From: Vibrio mimicus
Lineage (GTDB): Bacteria > Pseudomonadota > Gammaproteobacteria > Enterobacterales > Vibrionaceae
Reading direction: 5' to 3'
NCBI RefSeq assembly: GCF_019048845.1
Contig: NZ_CP077426.1
Coordinates: 357,501 to 421,500, forward strand
Length of the DNA: 64,000 bases
The first letter of the stretch is position 1; each line of letters opens with the position of its first letter. The translations under genes were made by a program, and so were the position numbers. The notes below the pieces were generated by a model, which did no database searches, was not told the origin of the DNA, and saw only the letters and a list, made by a program, of their open reading frames with translations. Positions 17,017-28,131 of the stretch are shown here, one piece after another.

Positions 17017-17568
17017 TTATAGGCTTTGCTGAATTAAACCAAGTACGGTTTGAATCTCCGCATCACTTAATGCCCCTTCTTTCACAAACAGCACTTTGCC
17101 TTGTTTGTCTTGCACTATGATTGCAGACGATTCACTTTTCAGTTGCCATGCTTGGGCGACTAAGCCAAATTCATCGAGCACCATAGAAGACCAAGGGAAT
17201 TCTTTTTTGCTGTCTTGCGCTGATGATTTTACAAAAGAGCCTGTGCCCCAAATCGCATCATCTTGGTTAATGATGGTGGTGGTTTGATAATTGTCTGCAG
17301 GGAATTTTGCAGCGGTGATGGCCGCCATTAACGGCGCGTTCATCTCTTTTGAACTGCTGCGTCCTGCGATGGCTTGGATCACGCGCACCTTACCAAGCAT
17401 GTCTGCCGAGTTCCATTTTTGATAATTGACGTTTTTGTCTTGTAGGACGATTTCGCCATATTTATCGACGCCGACGGTTGGCACTGCGCTACCTATGGTG
17501 AGGTTATGCGCGAAAGCCAGAGTAGGAGAGCATGCCAAGAGTAAGGCGATAAGTGTTTTATTTTTCAT
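17017..17568 (-). CDS. ytfJ: YtfJ-family periplasmic protein
   Basis: A 183-residue periplasmic protein with a signal peptide ending in LAFA. It is similar over its length to E. coli YtfJ: IGSAVPTVGVDKYGEIVL, GKVRVIQAIAGRSSSKE, the central TTTIINQDDAIWGTGSFVKSS and the C-terminal KDG/KEGALSDAEIQ. The family has a thioredoxin-like fold but no CxxC motif, so it is not a redox enzyme; its function is unknown. It lies between msrA and the zinc operon on the same strand, and hairpins on both sides suggest separate transcription units. Confidence 0.88.
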   Translation of the reverse strand: MKNKTLIALLLACSPTLAFAHNLTIGSAVPTVGVDKYGEIVLQDKNVNYQKWNSADMLGKVRVIQAIAGRSSSKEMNAPLMAAITAAKFPADNYQTTTIINQDDAIWGTGSFVKSSAQDSKKEFPWSSMVLDEFGLVAQAWQLKSESSAIIVQDKQGKVLFVKEGALSDAEIQTVLGLIQQSL

Positions 17569-17611
17569 GGTTTTGTTTCCTCAGGTTGAGCAAACAAAGG
17601 TATAGCACACA

Positions 17612-17641
17612 AATGAGGGGAAAGAGAAATCCCCCCTCATT
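17612..17641 (-). terminator. Stem-loop downstream of msrA
   Basis: AATGAGGGG (17612-17620) pairs with CCCCTCATT (17633-17641) over 9 bp with a 12-nt loop. It starts ten bases after the msrA stop codon. Only TTTG follows on the minus strand, so intrinsic termination would be weak. Confidence 0.5.
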
Positions 17642-17650
17642 AGGATTGGT

Positions 17651-18289
17651 TTAGAGTGTGGTTTGTGGTGGGAAACAGATCCCCGTGCCACCGAGCCCAC
17701 AATAACCGTTAGGATTCTTCGCCAGATATTGCTGATGGTAGGTTTCTGCAAAGTAGTACGGGCCGGCCGGTAAAATTTTAGTGGTAATGGTGGCGCGTTC
17801 GTCAGCGGAAAGCAGGGCTTGATAAGTGGCTTTGGAGGCTTCGGCTACTTCATGCTGTTCTTCGCTGAAGTAGTAGATCGCTGAGCGGTATTGCGTGCCG
17901 CGGTCATTGCCTTGGCGCATGCCTTGTGTTGGATCGTGGCGTTCCCAGAATGCGCGAAGGAGTTCAGTCAATGGCAGACGCTTAGGGTCGAACACCACAC
18001 GAACCACCTCAGTATGTCCGGTTTTTCCGGTACAGACTTCTTCATAGGTTGGATTTGGAGTAAAACCGCCCGCGTAGCCAACCGATGTGGAAATGATCCC
18101 GTCCAACTTCCAGAACAGCCGTTCAGCTCCCCAAAAACACCCCATGCCGATTAAAATCTGCTGTTGGCCATCTTTCGGATCTGCCGAGAGAGAACTGCCG
18201 TTGACGAAATGTTTGTCTTCAATGGCCATCGCGGTGCTGCGACCGGGAAGTGCGGTTTGCGCTGTGACCATGGTTTGTTTGTCGAGCAT
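17651..18289 (-). CDS. msrA: Peptide-methionine (S)-S-oxide reductase MsrA
   Basis: Repairs oxidised proteins by reducing methionine-S-sulfoxide. It has 212 residues, as in E. coli. The catalytic motif GCFWG has its nucleophilic Cys at residue 51, and the downstream [40 protein letters not shown] and [11 protein letters not shown] regions are characteristic. The last carries the resolving cysteines that are recycled by thioredoxin. It is divergent from tamA across about 130 bp. Confidence 0.96.
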   Translation of the reverse strand: MLDKQTMVTAQTALPGRSTAMAIEDKHFVNGSSLSADPKDGQQQILIGMGCFWGAERLFWKLDGIISTSVGYAGGFTPNPTYEEVCTGKTGHTEVVRVVFDPKRLPLTELLRAFWERHDPTQGMRQGNDRGTQYRSAIYYFSEEQHEVAEASKATYQALLSADERATITTKILPAGPYYFAETYHQQYLAKNPNGYCGLGGTGICFPPQTTL

Positions 18290-18419
18290 GATGTTTCCTT
18301 ACTTTAGTGAATTGACGAGCCTAAGCTACGTCTGGATTATCTTCGATACAGACCGGAGTTTTAACCTTTTTCATACAGACGAAGTGATTCATTGACGCTA
18401 TGATGCCTGCGTAGCAAAA

Positions 18420-20168
18420 ATGTCACGGTTGTATAACGAGCCTAAATCAAGCATGAGACGAAAATCACTCCCCGCCTTAATCTCGCTATGGCTGTTTTCA
18501 GCTGTATCTTACGCCGATGTGAAATTAGAGATCACAGGGATAAGTGGCGCAGAGAAAGATAACGTGGATGCCTATCTGTCATCGATCGCCCCACAAGATT
18601 ATTCCACTAGCTTGCGTTTTCAATCTCAACTGGAGAAAAGCATCACCGAAGCCCTTAATGCACTTGGGTACTATCATCCGGTGATCGATTTTCAGGTCGC
18701 GGAGGATAATCAGCGGTTAAGTGTGGCGGTGACTTTGGGGGAAGTGACCCGTTTTAGTGAAGTGGATGTGGTGATCACGGGGGAAGCGGAAAATGATCGT
18801 GATTTTCAGCGCTTGATCCGCCGCAGTGGCTTGAAAGTCGGAGAGCCACTCAACCATAGCTTATATGACGCGCTTAAATCTGGTATTCGCAATCTTGCTT
18901 TGCAAAAAGGTTTCTTTAATGGTGATTTTCAGACTAGTCGCTTGGAAGTGATCCCTGAGCTGAACCAAGCACGAGTGCAGTTGCATTTTTCCAGTGGTAT
19001 CCGCTATCTATTTGGGGCAACGACAGTTGAAGGTAGCCAGATTGATGAAAATCGAGTGATGTCACTGCGTCCTTTTAAGCAAGGCGATCCATATTTGGTT
19101 TCGCAAGTCGGTGAATTTAACCAAAACCTTTCCAATACTGACTGGTTCTCTTCAGTTTTTGTTGAGCCGGATCTTTCGCAGTTAGATCAAGGTCGAGAGC
19201 TACCGATCAAAGTTTCGCTAGCACCTCAAGCGCGTAATCAGTTAGAAACAGGTTTAGGCTATTCGACAGACGTTGGTGTGCGTGGATCGCTGAAATGGAA
19301 AAAGCCGTGGGTGAACAGCCGTGGGCACAGTTTTGATAGCAGCTTTTCGATCTCCGCTCCTGAGCAAACCATTACCGCGGGTTACCAAATTCCACTGGAA
19401 GATGTGTTGAATGAGTATTACCGCATTCAATATGGAATGAAAAATGTGGATAAACGGGATACGCAGAGCTTGGAGTCTAACCTGTCGTTAGAGCGGCATT
19501 GGCAGCTTGATGGGGGGTGGCACCGTACCGTGTTTATTCGCTATTTGCTTGAAAACTATGAACAAGGTTTGCAAGACGATAACAGCCAATTTTTATTGCC
19601 TGGTATCACTTACTCCCGTACGCGAACCCGAAGCAGCGGCAGCTTGCTTACTTGGGGGGATAAACAAACCATCACTCTTGAATATGGTGATCCGAAACTG
19701 ATTTCGGCAACTCGGGTTGCTCGCGTTCAAGCGGGATCTTCTTGGCTGCGTACTTATGCGCGTAATCATCGTGCTCTGGTCAGGGTCGATGGTGGTGCCA
19801 ATATTACCGATGAATTTGACCAACTTTCTCCTTCGTTACGTTTCTTCGCGGGGGGAGATAACAACCTGCGTGGTTATGGCTATGAGTCGATCTCTCCCAA
19901 AGATGCCAGTGGGGCTTTAACGGGGGCTAAATACATCGCCACCAGTTCCATTGAGTACCAATACCGCTTAACCGGTAACTGGTGGGCGGCCATGTTTATG
20001 GATGTGGGGGATGCGTTTAACGATACGCCAGAGTGGAAGAAAGGCGCTGGTGTTGGTGTGCGCTGGGTTTCTCCTGTCGGCCCGATTCGGCTCGATTTTG
20101 CTTGGGGGCTGGATGCCGAACCGGGTGATGAATTCAAGATCCACTTCACTTTAGGGCCTGAGTTATGA
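18420..20168 (+). CDS. tamA: TamA, outer-membrane translocation and assembly module
   Basis: Omp85-family outer-membrane protein that with TamB takes part in outer-membrane protein insertion and lipid homeostasis. The 582 residues comprise a signal sequence, three POTRA domains (about residues 35-275) and a C-terminal 16-strand barrel (about 280-582) with the Omp85 motif around FFAGGDNNLRGYGY and the final strand FKIHFTLGPEL. The frame opens with ATG at 18420; an internal ATG at 18453 would begin directly at the basic start of the signal peptide (MRRKSLPALIS) and may be the true start, because neither has a good ribosome-binding site. The stop overlaps tamB by four bases. Confidence 0.93.
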   Translation: MSRLYNEPKSSMRRKSLPALISLWLFSAVSYADVKLEITGISGAEKDNVDAYLSSIAPQDYSTSLRFQSQLEKSITEALNALGYYHPVIDFQVAEDNQRLSVAVTLGEVTRFSEVDVVITGEAENDRDFQRLIRRSGLKVGEPLNHSLYDALKSGIRNLALQKGFFNGDFQTSRLEVIPELNQARVQLHFSSGIRYLFGATTVEGSQIDENRVMSLRPFKQGDPYLVSQVGEFNQNLSNTDWFSSVFVEPDLSQLDQGRELPIKVSLAPQARNQLETGLGYSTDVGVRGSLKWKKPWVNSRGHSFDSSFSISAPEQTITAGYQIPLEDVLNEYYRIQYGMKNVDKRDTQSLESNLSLERHWQLDGGWHRTVFIRYLLENYEQGLQDDNSQFLLPGITYSRTRTRSSGSLLTWGDKQTITLEYGDPKLISATRVARVQAGSSWLRTYARNHRALVRVDGGANITDEFDQLSPSLRFFAGGDNNLRGYGYESISPKDASGALTGAKYIATSSIEYQYRLTGNWWAAMFMDVGDAFNDTPEWKKGAGVGVRWVSPVGPIRLDFAWGLDAEPGDEFKIHFTLGPEL

Positions 20169-23100
20169 TCAGACGGGCGCTGAAATGGACCAAGTGGTTC
20201 TCTATGCTGCTATTGGCGTTGGTGATTATTTTAGTGCTGGCTTTGGCGGGTGCGCTGTTTACCAACCCTGGTTTACAAGCGGTGTTGTGGGGAGCGCAGC
20301 AAGCGCTGCCGCAGCTGAAAGTCCAACAAGCTCAAGGTGCACTATTTCCACGGTTTACGTTGCAAGGTGTGACCTATTCAGACAGCGAGCTTAACCTAAC
20401 GCTCGCTACTCAAACTTTGAGTTTGGCGATGAATCCTAACTGCTTGCTCGAGCCGAGTGTCTGTATTAATGAACTCTCTATCAGCGGCTTCAGCTTGGGT
20501 CTTCCTTCCCTCCCTGAAACTGAAGAAACGCCCGTTGAGCCAGACTCTGAGCCATTGAGTGAAATCTCCACACCGATCCCGATTCGGGTGGGTAAACTGG
20601 CGCTGCAAGATATCCAACTGAATATTCTTGGCCATCGAGTGGCATGGCAGCAATTCAGCACTCGTGCTTCTTGGCTGGGGAATCGGCTACGCATAGGACA
20701 AACAGACTGGCAAGGCATCCGCCTTGCGTTAGCCGCGAGTGAAGAGTCGGCTGTTCCTCCCGCCAATCAAGTGGCGACCGCGAAGCAAGCTGAGCCATTG
20801 GTTCTCCCCGAAGTGCTGATCCCGCTGCAAATTGAACTGGTGCGATTCGATATCCGTGACTTTCGATTGGAACAAGAGACGCCGATCATCGTTAATCATC
20901 TCGGTTTAGAGGCGAATGCCGCGGAGCACCAAGTCTCAATCTCTACCCTTGAATTGAGTATGCCGGAGGTAGATGCTCAGCTTAATGCAGAAGCAACGCT
21001 CACGGGCGAGTATCCGCTTCAGCTTGAATTGAATAGCCAAGTACATCTGGCGGATTTTAAAGGCCAAACCCTCTCTCTTTCTGCCCAAGGTAATTTGGCC
21101 GATCTCACCTTACAAGCCAGTTTAGACACTTTGGCTCAAGCGCAATTAAACGCACATTTCAATGTGCTGGATGCCGCCCTGCCGTTTGATATTCAACTGA
21201 GCAAGATCAAAGCCCAATGGCCGATGCTAGGCGAGAGCGATTATCAGGTTGAAGTGCCAGAGTTAAGTGTGAATGGTTCACTGGCGAATTATCAGTACGC
21301 CTTACAAGGCGCACTACAGGGTAAAGATATTCCGGGTGTGAGTTTGGCCGCTCAAGGCCATGGCAATCTGGATGAAATCGCGTTGCAATCGATCAAGCTT
21401 GAAGCGCTTGGCGGAAGCGTAACCGGCAATGCGGTTGCCAACTGGAAAAGCCCACTAAACTGGGCGGCGCGTTTAAACCTGAAGAACATTCAACCCGGTC
21501 TGCAATGGCCACAAGCGGAAGGTAAAATCAGTGGCGAATTGGATACCTCAGGCTCCTTGACTGAGCAAGGTGGTTGGCAAATCGATGTGTCGCGTTTAGC
21601 CATCAACGGCATACTGCGTGATTATCCGCTGAAAGTGCTCGGCGAAATCAGTGCATCGGATGTGAAAGGCCAAGGGGATATTGAGCTCGTCACGAAAGGC
21701 GTTTCGTTGGCTCATGGTCCCAATACGCTAACAGCGAAAGGAAAATTGACCAAACAGTGGCGGATGTCGGTGGAATTAGATGTGCCAGACTTGAGCAAGT
21801 CGCTGCCAGATGCCCACGGAAAAATAATTGGGGATGTACTGCTGCGTGGCGATCTCAAGCAGCCACAGGTCAAACTTTTGCTCGATGCGGATCGCTTGCA
21901 GTGGCAAGACATAGCCTCCATTGGGCATGTCACTTTGCAAGGCAATTTGGTTCCACTTCCTGAGCCGCAGGGCGATCTTACTTTACAAGTCCGTGATATT
22001 GAGTATGACAGCCAGCGGATTGATTCTGTTGAGTTGAAAGCACAAGGATCACAGCAAAAGCATAATGTGACTCTTGATGTGGCTTCACCATTGGCGTCAA
22101 CCAGTCTTGCCCTGAACGGCCGACTGCGTTTGGAACCATCGCTTCGTTGGCAAGGCGAATTGGAGCGCATGTGGTTAAGATCTCCTCAAGGGCAATGGTT
22201 GCTACAACAAGCCACTGCGCTGTCGTTTGATCAGAAAACCGAACGTGCCAAAGTGGCTGCGCATTGTTGGATTCAAGGCAATGCTTCGCTGTGTTTAGAA
22301 GAAGATGCCGAGTTGGGTGCACGCGGTGAAGCACGTCTAGCCATCAAGCAGTTTGATTTTAAGCAACTGATAGATGTGCTACCGAAAGAGACCAAGCTCA
22401 GTGGGCAATTAGATGGACAAGTGTGGGCGAAGTGGTCTCCCAAAGCGGCTCCACAATTGAAAGCCAATCTGGCACTGAGCCAAGGTCAAGTGACGCAAAA
22501 ACTGGATAAAAGTATCACTTTAGGTTGGGATAAAGCGCAATTTTCAGCAGAAATCGCCAAAAACCAACTACAAGCGAGTTGGTTATTGGATGTGACTGAT
22601 AACGGTGATCTCTCTGGCAATATTAAGATTGCGGATGTACGAGCAGAGCAGAAAACCATGTTGGGGTCGCTTAACTTAACTACGTTTAATCTGGATTTCT
22701 TACAGCCGTTGATCGGCGAATACAGCGAAGCTAAATCGAGCATTAATGCGGATGTGCAATTTCATGGCCCAATGCTACATCCTCAGCTCAAGGGTGAAAT
22801 TGCGGTGAATGATATCCGAGTCAAAGGTGAAATTACCCCAGTCGATGTGCAATCAGGGCAGGTGTCACTGAAGTTTAATGGTTATCAGGCCGTGTTAAAT
22901 GCCGATATCCAAACCACCGATGGTTTGTTGGAAGTGGATGGTGACGCCAATTGGCAGCAGTTGGAGGATTGGCGCGTAAAAGCACGGGTTCATGCACCCT
23001 CAATGATGGTAGATCTGCCGCCAATGGTGAAAGTGAAAGTGATCCCAGACTTAACCTTGACCATGCAACCGAAACTGGCGCGAGTGGTCGGCAATATCGC

Positions 23101-23929
23101 CTTACCATGGGGTCGAATTGTGGTGGAGGAGTTGCCACCCAGTGCAATTGGAGTCTCGAAAGATCAAGTGTTGCTGAATGCGGACTTGCAACCGCTGAGC
23201 GAGAAAGAGTCGTTACCGTTTACCGTGGAAACGGATGTGAATGTGCAAATTGGCGACGATTTCCAACTCAGTGCCTTTGGTTTGCAAGGCAACTTAGTGG
23301 GGCGACTCAATGTGGCACAAAAAGACAAAGGCCCGTTCATCTTGGGTGAAGTGAATATTCGCAATGGTCAATATCGCTCATTTGGTCAGGATCTACAGAT
23401 CAAAGAAGGGAAGATTTTGATGAATGGTCCTGCGGATCAGCCTTATTTGGCGATCACTGCGATCCGTAATCCAGATAACACTCAGGATAATGTGATTGCA
23501 GGGGTTCGAGTGAGTGGCCCATCGGATGAGCCATCGCTGGTGATTTTCTCTGAGCCAGCGATGCCGCAAGCCAATGCACTCTCGTATTTGTTGCGTGGGC
23601 AAAATATTGATGGAGAAGCGGGTGGTAACGCCATGACCACCACACTGATTGGTTTGAGCTTGGCACGAAGCGGTAAGTTGGTTGGGGAAATTGGCCAAGC
23701 GTTCGGGGTGCAGGATCTGCAACTGGATACCGCAGGATCGGGCGATGATTCACAGGTCACCGTAAGTGGTTATATTCTGCCCGGCTTGCAAGTGAAATAT
23801 GGTGTCGGTATTTTTAACTCAGTCGGTGAATTTACTGTTCGTTATCGCTTGATGCAGGATCTGTATTTAGAGGCGGTCTCCGGCGTTGATAGCGCCGTTG
23901 ATCTACTCTATCAGTTCGAATTCAACTAA
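20165..23929 (+). CDS. tamB: TamB, inner-membrane-anchored AsmA-like translocation module protein
   Basis: A 1254-residue envelope-spanning protein, one N-terminal transmembrane helix (MLLLALVIILVLALAGALF) followed by a very long beta-rich periplasmic body. It ends with the DUF490/TamB domain, which contains the conserved stretch GEVNIRNGQYRSFGQDLQI and the final DLYLEAVSGVDSAVDLLYQFEF. TamB forms a hydrophobic groove and is linked to phospholipid transport to the outer membrane and to TamA function. The ATG overlaps the tamA stop (ATGA), so translation is coupled. Confidence 0.95.
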   Translation: MIRRALKWTKWFSMLLLALVIILVLALAGALFTNPGLQAVLWGAQQALPQLKVQQAQGALFPRFTLQGVTYSDSELNLTLATQTLSLAMNPNCLLEPSVCINELSISGFSLGLPSLPETEETPVEPDSEPLSEISTPIPIRVGKLALQDIQLNILGHRVAWQQFSTRASWLGNRLRIGQTDWQGIRLALAASEESAVPPANQVATAKQAEPLVLPEVLIPLQIELVRFDIRDFRLEQETPIIVNHLGLEANAAEHQVSISTLELSMPEVDAQLNAEATLTGEYPLQLELNSQVHLADFKGQTLSLSAQGNLADLTLQASLDTLAQAQLNAHFNVLDAALPFDIQLSKIKAQWPMLGESDYQVEVPELSVNGSLANYQYALQGALQGKDIPGVSLAAQGHGNLDEIALQSIKLEALGGSVTGNAVANWKSPLNWAARLNLKNIQPGLQWPQAEGKISGELDTSGSLTEQGGWQIDVSRLAINGILRDYPLKVLGEISASDVKGQGDIELVTKGVSLAHGPNTLTAKGKLTKQWRMSVELDVPDLSKSLPDAHGKIIGDVLLRGDLKQPQVKLLLDADRLQWQDIASIGHVTLQGNLVPLPEPQGDLTLQVRDIEYDSQRIDSVELKAQGSQQKHNVTLDVASPLASTSLALNGRLRLEPSLRWQGELERMWLRSPQGQWLLQQATALSFDQKTERAKVAAHCWIQGNASLCLEEDAELGARGEARLAIKQFDFKQLIDVLPKETKLSGQLDGQVWAKWSPKAAPQLKANLALSQGQVTQKLDKSITLGWDKAQFSAEIAKNQLQASWLLDVTDNGDLSGNIKIADVRAEQKTMLGSLNLTTFNLDFLQPLIGEYSEAKSSINADVQFHGPMLHPQLKGEIAVNDIRVKGEITPVDVQSGQVSLKFNGYQAVLNADIQTTDGLLEVDGDANWQQLEDWRVKARVHAPSMMVDLPPMVKVKVIPDLTLTMQPKLARVVGNIALPWGRIVVEELPPSAIGVSKDQVLLNADLQPLSEKESLPFTVETDVNVQIGDDFQLSAFGLQGNLVGRLNVAQKDKGPFILGEVNIRNGQYRSFGQDLQIKEGKILMNGPADQPYLAITAIRNPDNTQDNVIAGVRVSGPSDEPSLVIFSEPAMPQANALSYLLRGQNIDGEAGGNAMTTTLIGLSLARSGKLVGEIGQAFGVQDLQLDTAGSGDDSQVTVSGYILPGLQVKYGVGIFNSVGEFTVRYRLMQDLYLEAVSGVDSAVDLLYQFEFN

Positions 23930-23939
23930 GGAGAGAGAT

Positions 23940-24287
23940 GTGCAGCACCTCGTTTTTGTGTATGGCACTTTGCGTCACGGAGAGAGCAACCACACTTACT
24001 TACAGCAGAGTCAGTTGCTTGGCCAATTTGAAACCAAACCCGAGTATGCGCTCTATGATTTAGGGGCGTATCCAGGATTGGTGGATGGGCACCAATCGGT
24101 ACATGGTGAAGTTTATCTCGTGGATGAACATACGCTCGCGCAACTGGATATTTTGGAAGATGTGCCCGTGGAATATCGACGTGACACGATTGAGACTCCC
24201 TTTGGTACGGCATGGATCTATATTTATCAAGAGACCCATCGCTTGTATTCACTGATTGATTCCGGAGACTGGTGTCAAAGAGTGTAA
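23940..24287 (+). CDS. ytfP: YtfP, gamma-glutamylcyclotransferase-like protein
   Basis: A 115-residue protein of the gamma-glutamylcyclotransferase-like (BtrG/YtfP) fold, recognised from FVYGTLRHGESNHTYL at the N-terminus and VHGEVYLVD with the conserved Glu region (LDILEDVPVEYRRDTIET). Its substrate is unknown. The best start is the GTG at 23940, six bases after AAGGAG; the frame is open further upstream inside tamB but those starts lack support. It follows tamB by ten bases and therefore belongs to the tam operon, as in E. coli (ytfM-ytfN-ytfP). Confidence 0.9.
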   Translation: MQHLVFVYGTLRHGESNHTYLQQSQLLGQFETKPEYALYDLGAYPGLVDGHQSVHGEVYLVDEHTLAQLDILEDVPVEYRRDTIETPFGTAWIYIYQETHRLYSLIDSGDWCQRV

Positions 24288-24324
24288 AGCGGAAGCGGTT
24301 TTCCTTGGTTTAAGTGAGGATCAG

Positions 24325-24678
24325 ATGATGAAAAAACTGCTTTGGTTAGTGTTGTTGAGTGGTTGTGCGACCATAGAGGTTCCCCCTACGGGCTCGCCCG
24401 CGGCTTGGGAAGCGTTTGGTTTACAACAAGGTGAGCAAGGGAAAATCAAGTTGACCCAAGCGCAGATACTTAAACAAGATGAACAGCAATTGATGGATGA
24501 ACAACTTTACCAAGCGTATAGCCAAGGCTATGAGCAAGGAAGACAGCAGTACTGTCAACAAAGTGCTTATCTGCTGGGAGTGTCAGGTAAGTATTACCTT
24601 GGTGTCTGTGATGATATCAACATTTGGTTTCGGCAAGACTATGCTTCAGGTCGCCATTCCACCGCGGGTGAGTTATAA
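24325..24678 (+). CDS. DUF2799-like outer-membrane lipoprotein
   Basis: A 117-residue predicted lipoprotein. The start MMKKLLWLVLLSGC shows a short signal sequence with a lipobox (LLSGC) whose Cys would be acylated. The remainder is polar and rich in Gln, with QAYSQGYEQGRQQYC and GQDYASGR-like repeats, resembling DUF2799. GAGGA lies upstream of two successive ATG codons at 24325 and 24328. It follows ytfP by 37 bases, within the tam transcription unit, and is closed by a terminator shared with ppa. No function is known. Confidence 0.75.
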   Translation: MMKKLLWLVLLSGCATIEVPPTGSPAAWEAFGLQQGEQGKIKLTQAQILKQDEQQLMDEQLYQAYSQGYEQGRQQYCQQSAYLLGVSGKYYLGVCDDINIWFRQDYASGRHSTAGEL

Positions 24679-24700
24679 GCCAGAGCGCCAATGCGATAAC

Positions 24701-24728
24701 AAAAAAGCCAGCTTACGCTGGCTTTTTT
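24701..24728. terminator. Bidirectional terminator between the lipoprotein gene and ppa
   Basis: AAAAAAGCCAGC - TTAC - GCTGGCTTTTTT is a 12-bp perfect stem with A and T runs, serving the tam operon (plus) and ppa (minus). Confidence 0.94.
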
Positions 24729-24744
24729 GTGCTCAAGCGTGGGC

Positions 24745-25275
24745 TTATTTGTTTTGCGCACGCTCGTAAGAGCTCAGGATTTCAGCGCGAGCAGAAGCGG
24801 CATCTTCCCAGCCATCCACTTTTACCCACTTGCCTGATTCCAGCTCTTTGTAACGCTCAAAGAAGTGGGTGATCTGTGCTTTCAGCAGCGCTGGCAGATC
24901 GTTCACGTCTTGGATGTGATCGTACTCTTTAGAGATCTTGGTGTGCGGTACCGCAACCACTTTCGCGTCTTCACCGGATTCGTCAGTCATCTTCAGCACG
25001 CCAACTGGACGGCAGCGGATCACAGAACCTGGGATGAGTGGATATGGCGTTGGAACCAAAACGTCTACTGGGTCACCATCGAGTGACAGAGTGTGGTTCA
25101 CGTAGCCGTAGTTGCATGGGTAGAACATAGGCGCTGACATAAAGCGGTCTACGAATACTGCGCCAGACTCTTTGTCGACTTCGTATTTGATTGGGTCAGC
25201 ATTAGCAGGGATTTCGATCACTACATAGATATCATCAGGCAGTGACTTGCCCGCTGGCACATTGTTTAAGCTCAT
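24745..25275 (-). CDS. ppa: Inorganic pyrophosphatase
   Basis: Hydrolyses pyrophosphate to phosphate and pulls biosynthetic reactions forward. The 176-residue family I enzyme has the metal-binding signature DGDPVDVLV and the residues of [28 protein letters not shown]. The ATG at 25275 ([10 protein letters not shown]) matches the E. coli start and has AAGGA eight bases upstream; the longer open frame to 25350 is not supported. Confidence 0.96.
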   Translation of the reverse strand: MSLNNVPAGKSLPDDIYVVIEIPANADPIKYEVDKESGAVFVDRFMSAPMFYPCNYGYVNHTLSLDGDPVDVLVPTPYPLIPGSVIRCRPVGVLKMTDESGEDAKVVAVPHTKISKEYDHIQDVNDLPALLKAQITHFFERYKELESGKWVKVDGWEDAASARAEILSSYERAQNK

Positions 25276-25411
25276 TAACGGTTTCCTTTTTTCTGTTGGC
25301 CGGACTTCAAATTCGGGATTTATTATTATGCATGTTTGCCGATGGCGCAAAATACACCCGTCAGCAAAGGGGTGAGTTTACTCTCAAAATAAAGGATCCC
25401 CAAGCCGACAG

Positions 25412-25440
25412 AGAGAAAAAGCGCCGCATGGAGCGGCGCT
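25412..25440 (-). terminator. Terminator of fbp
   Basis: AGCGCCGC (25420-25427) pairs with GCGGCGCT (25433-25440), and on the minus strand a run of T from 25412-25420 follows. It begins right after the fbp stop codon. Confidence 0.9.
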
Positions 25441-25447
25441 AATAAGC

Positions 25448-26763
<1,316 letters not shown>

Positions 26764-28119
26764 ATGCACATTCATATCTTGGGAATTTGTGGCACGTTCA
26801 TGGGCGGCGTTGCGATGTTAGCGCGTCAATTGGGTCATAAAGTCACCGGCAGCGATGCCAATGTTTACCCGCCAATGAGTACCATGTTAGAGGCGCAAGG
26901 CATCGAGATCATTGAAGGTTTTGACCCTGCTCAACTTGAGCCCAAGCCTGATCTGGTGGTGATTGGCAACGCGATGAGTCGTGGTAATCCTTGCGTGGAA
27001 TACGTGCTCAACCACAACCTGCGCTACACCTCAGGCCCACAGTGGCTACAAGATTTTCTACTGCATGATCGCTGGGTAATTGCGGTATCGGGAACGCATG
27101 GCAAAACCACCACTTCAAGCATGATTGCTTGGGTACTGGAGCATTGCGGCTATCAACCGGGTTTCTTAGTCGGTGGTGTGTTAGGTAATTTCGGTATTTC
27201 TGCACGTTTAGGCGAAAGCATGTTTTTTGTGGTTGAAGCTGACGAATACGACAGTGCTTTTTTCGATAAGCGTTCTAAGTTCGTGCATTACCATCCGCGC
27301 ACTTTAGTGATGAACAACCTAGAGTTCGATCATGCAGACATTTTCGATAACTTAGAGGCGATTAAGCGCCAATTTCATCATTTGGTACGTACTGTGCCGG
27401 GCAACGGTCGCATTCTTGCTCCTAAGCAAGATGAAGCTTTAGCCGATGTTTTACAGCGTGGTTGTTGGAGCGAAACCGAGTTCAGTGGTGAGCAAGGTGA
27501 GTGGCAAGCGGAAAAAATCACCGCTGATGGTTCACAGTTCCACGTTTTATTCAAAGGTGAACGCGTTGGCCAAGTTAATTGGAGTTTGGTGGGGGATCAC
27601 AACGTCAGCAACGCGCTAATGGCGATTGCTGCCGCACGTCATGTGGGCGTTGCGCCTGAGCTGGCTTGTGAAGCGTTGGGGCTGTTTGTCAACACCAAGC
27701 GCCGTTTAGAGCTGAAAGGTGAAATCAATGGGGTAACGGTGTACGACGATTTTGCCCATCACCCAACCGCGATTGAACTGACGCTCGGCGGTTTACGTAA
27801 CAAGGTGGGCGATAAGAAAATCATCGCCGTACTTGAGCCGCGCTCTGCTACCATGAAGCTGGGCGTGCACAAAGAAACCTTGGCGGCTTCGCTGCACAGC
27901 GCCGATTCGGTTTACCTTTACCAGCCGTCTAACATTTCTTGGTCGGTGGAAGAGGTCGCGAAACAGTGTCAACAGCCTGCGCAAGTGAGCGCCAATATGG
28001 ATGAATTTGTGGCTATGATTGCTAAAGAAGCCAAAGCAGGTGACCAGATTTTGGTGATGAGCAACGGTGGCTTTGAAGGCATTCATGGCAAGTTGCTCGC
28101 GGCACTGCAACAGAAATAA
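26764..28119 (+). CDS. mpl: UDP-N-acetylmuramate:L-alanyl-gamma-D-glutamyl-meso-diaminopimelate ligase
   Basis: Peptidoglycan recycling ligase, which joins the recovered murein tripeptide to UDP-MurNAc in the cytoplasm, bypassing MurC, MurD and MurE. The 451 residues belong to the Mur ligase superfamily: N-terminal Rossmann-like domain (HILGICGTFMGGVAMLARQLGHKVTG), ATP loop GTHGKTTTSSM at about residues 110-120, NNLEFDHADIF, and the C-terminal domain with VYDDFAHHPTAIELTL and LEPRSATMKLGVHK. Length and start fit E. coli Mpl. Confidence 0.96.
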   Translation: MHIHILGICGTFMGGVAMLARQLGHKVTGSDANVYPPMSTMLEAQGIEIIEGFDPAQLEPKPDLVVIGNAMSRGNPCVEYVLNHNLRYTSGPQWLQDFLLHDRWVIAVSGTHGKTTTSSMIAWVLEHCGYQPGFLVGGVLGNFGISARLGESMFFVVEADEYDSAFFDKRSKFVHYHPRTLVMNNLEFDHADIFDNLEAIKRQFHHLVRTVPGNGRILAPKQDEALADVLQRGCWSETEFSGEQGEWQAEKITADGSQFHVLFKGERVGQVNWSLVGDHNVSNALMAIAAARHVGVAPELACEALGLFVNTKRRLELKGEINGVTVYDDFAHHPTAIELTLGGLRNKVGDKKIIAVLEPRSATMKLGVHKETLAASLHSADSVYLYQPSNISWSVEEVAKQCQQPAQVSANMDEFVAMIAKEAKAGDQILVMSNGGFEGIHGKLLAALQQK

Positions 28120-28131
28120 TTTAAGGTGAGC

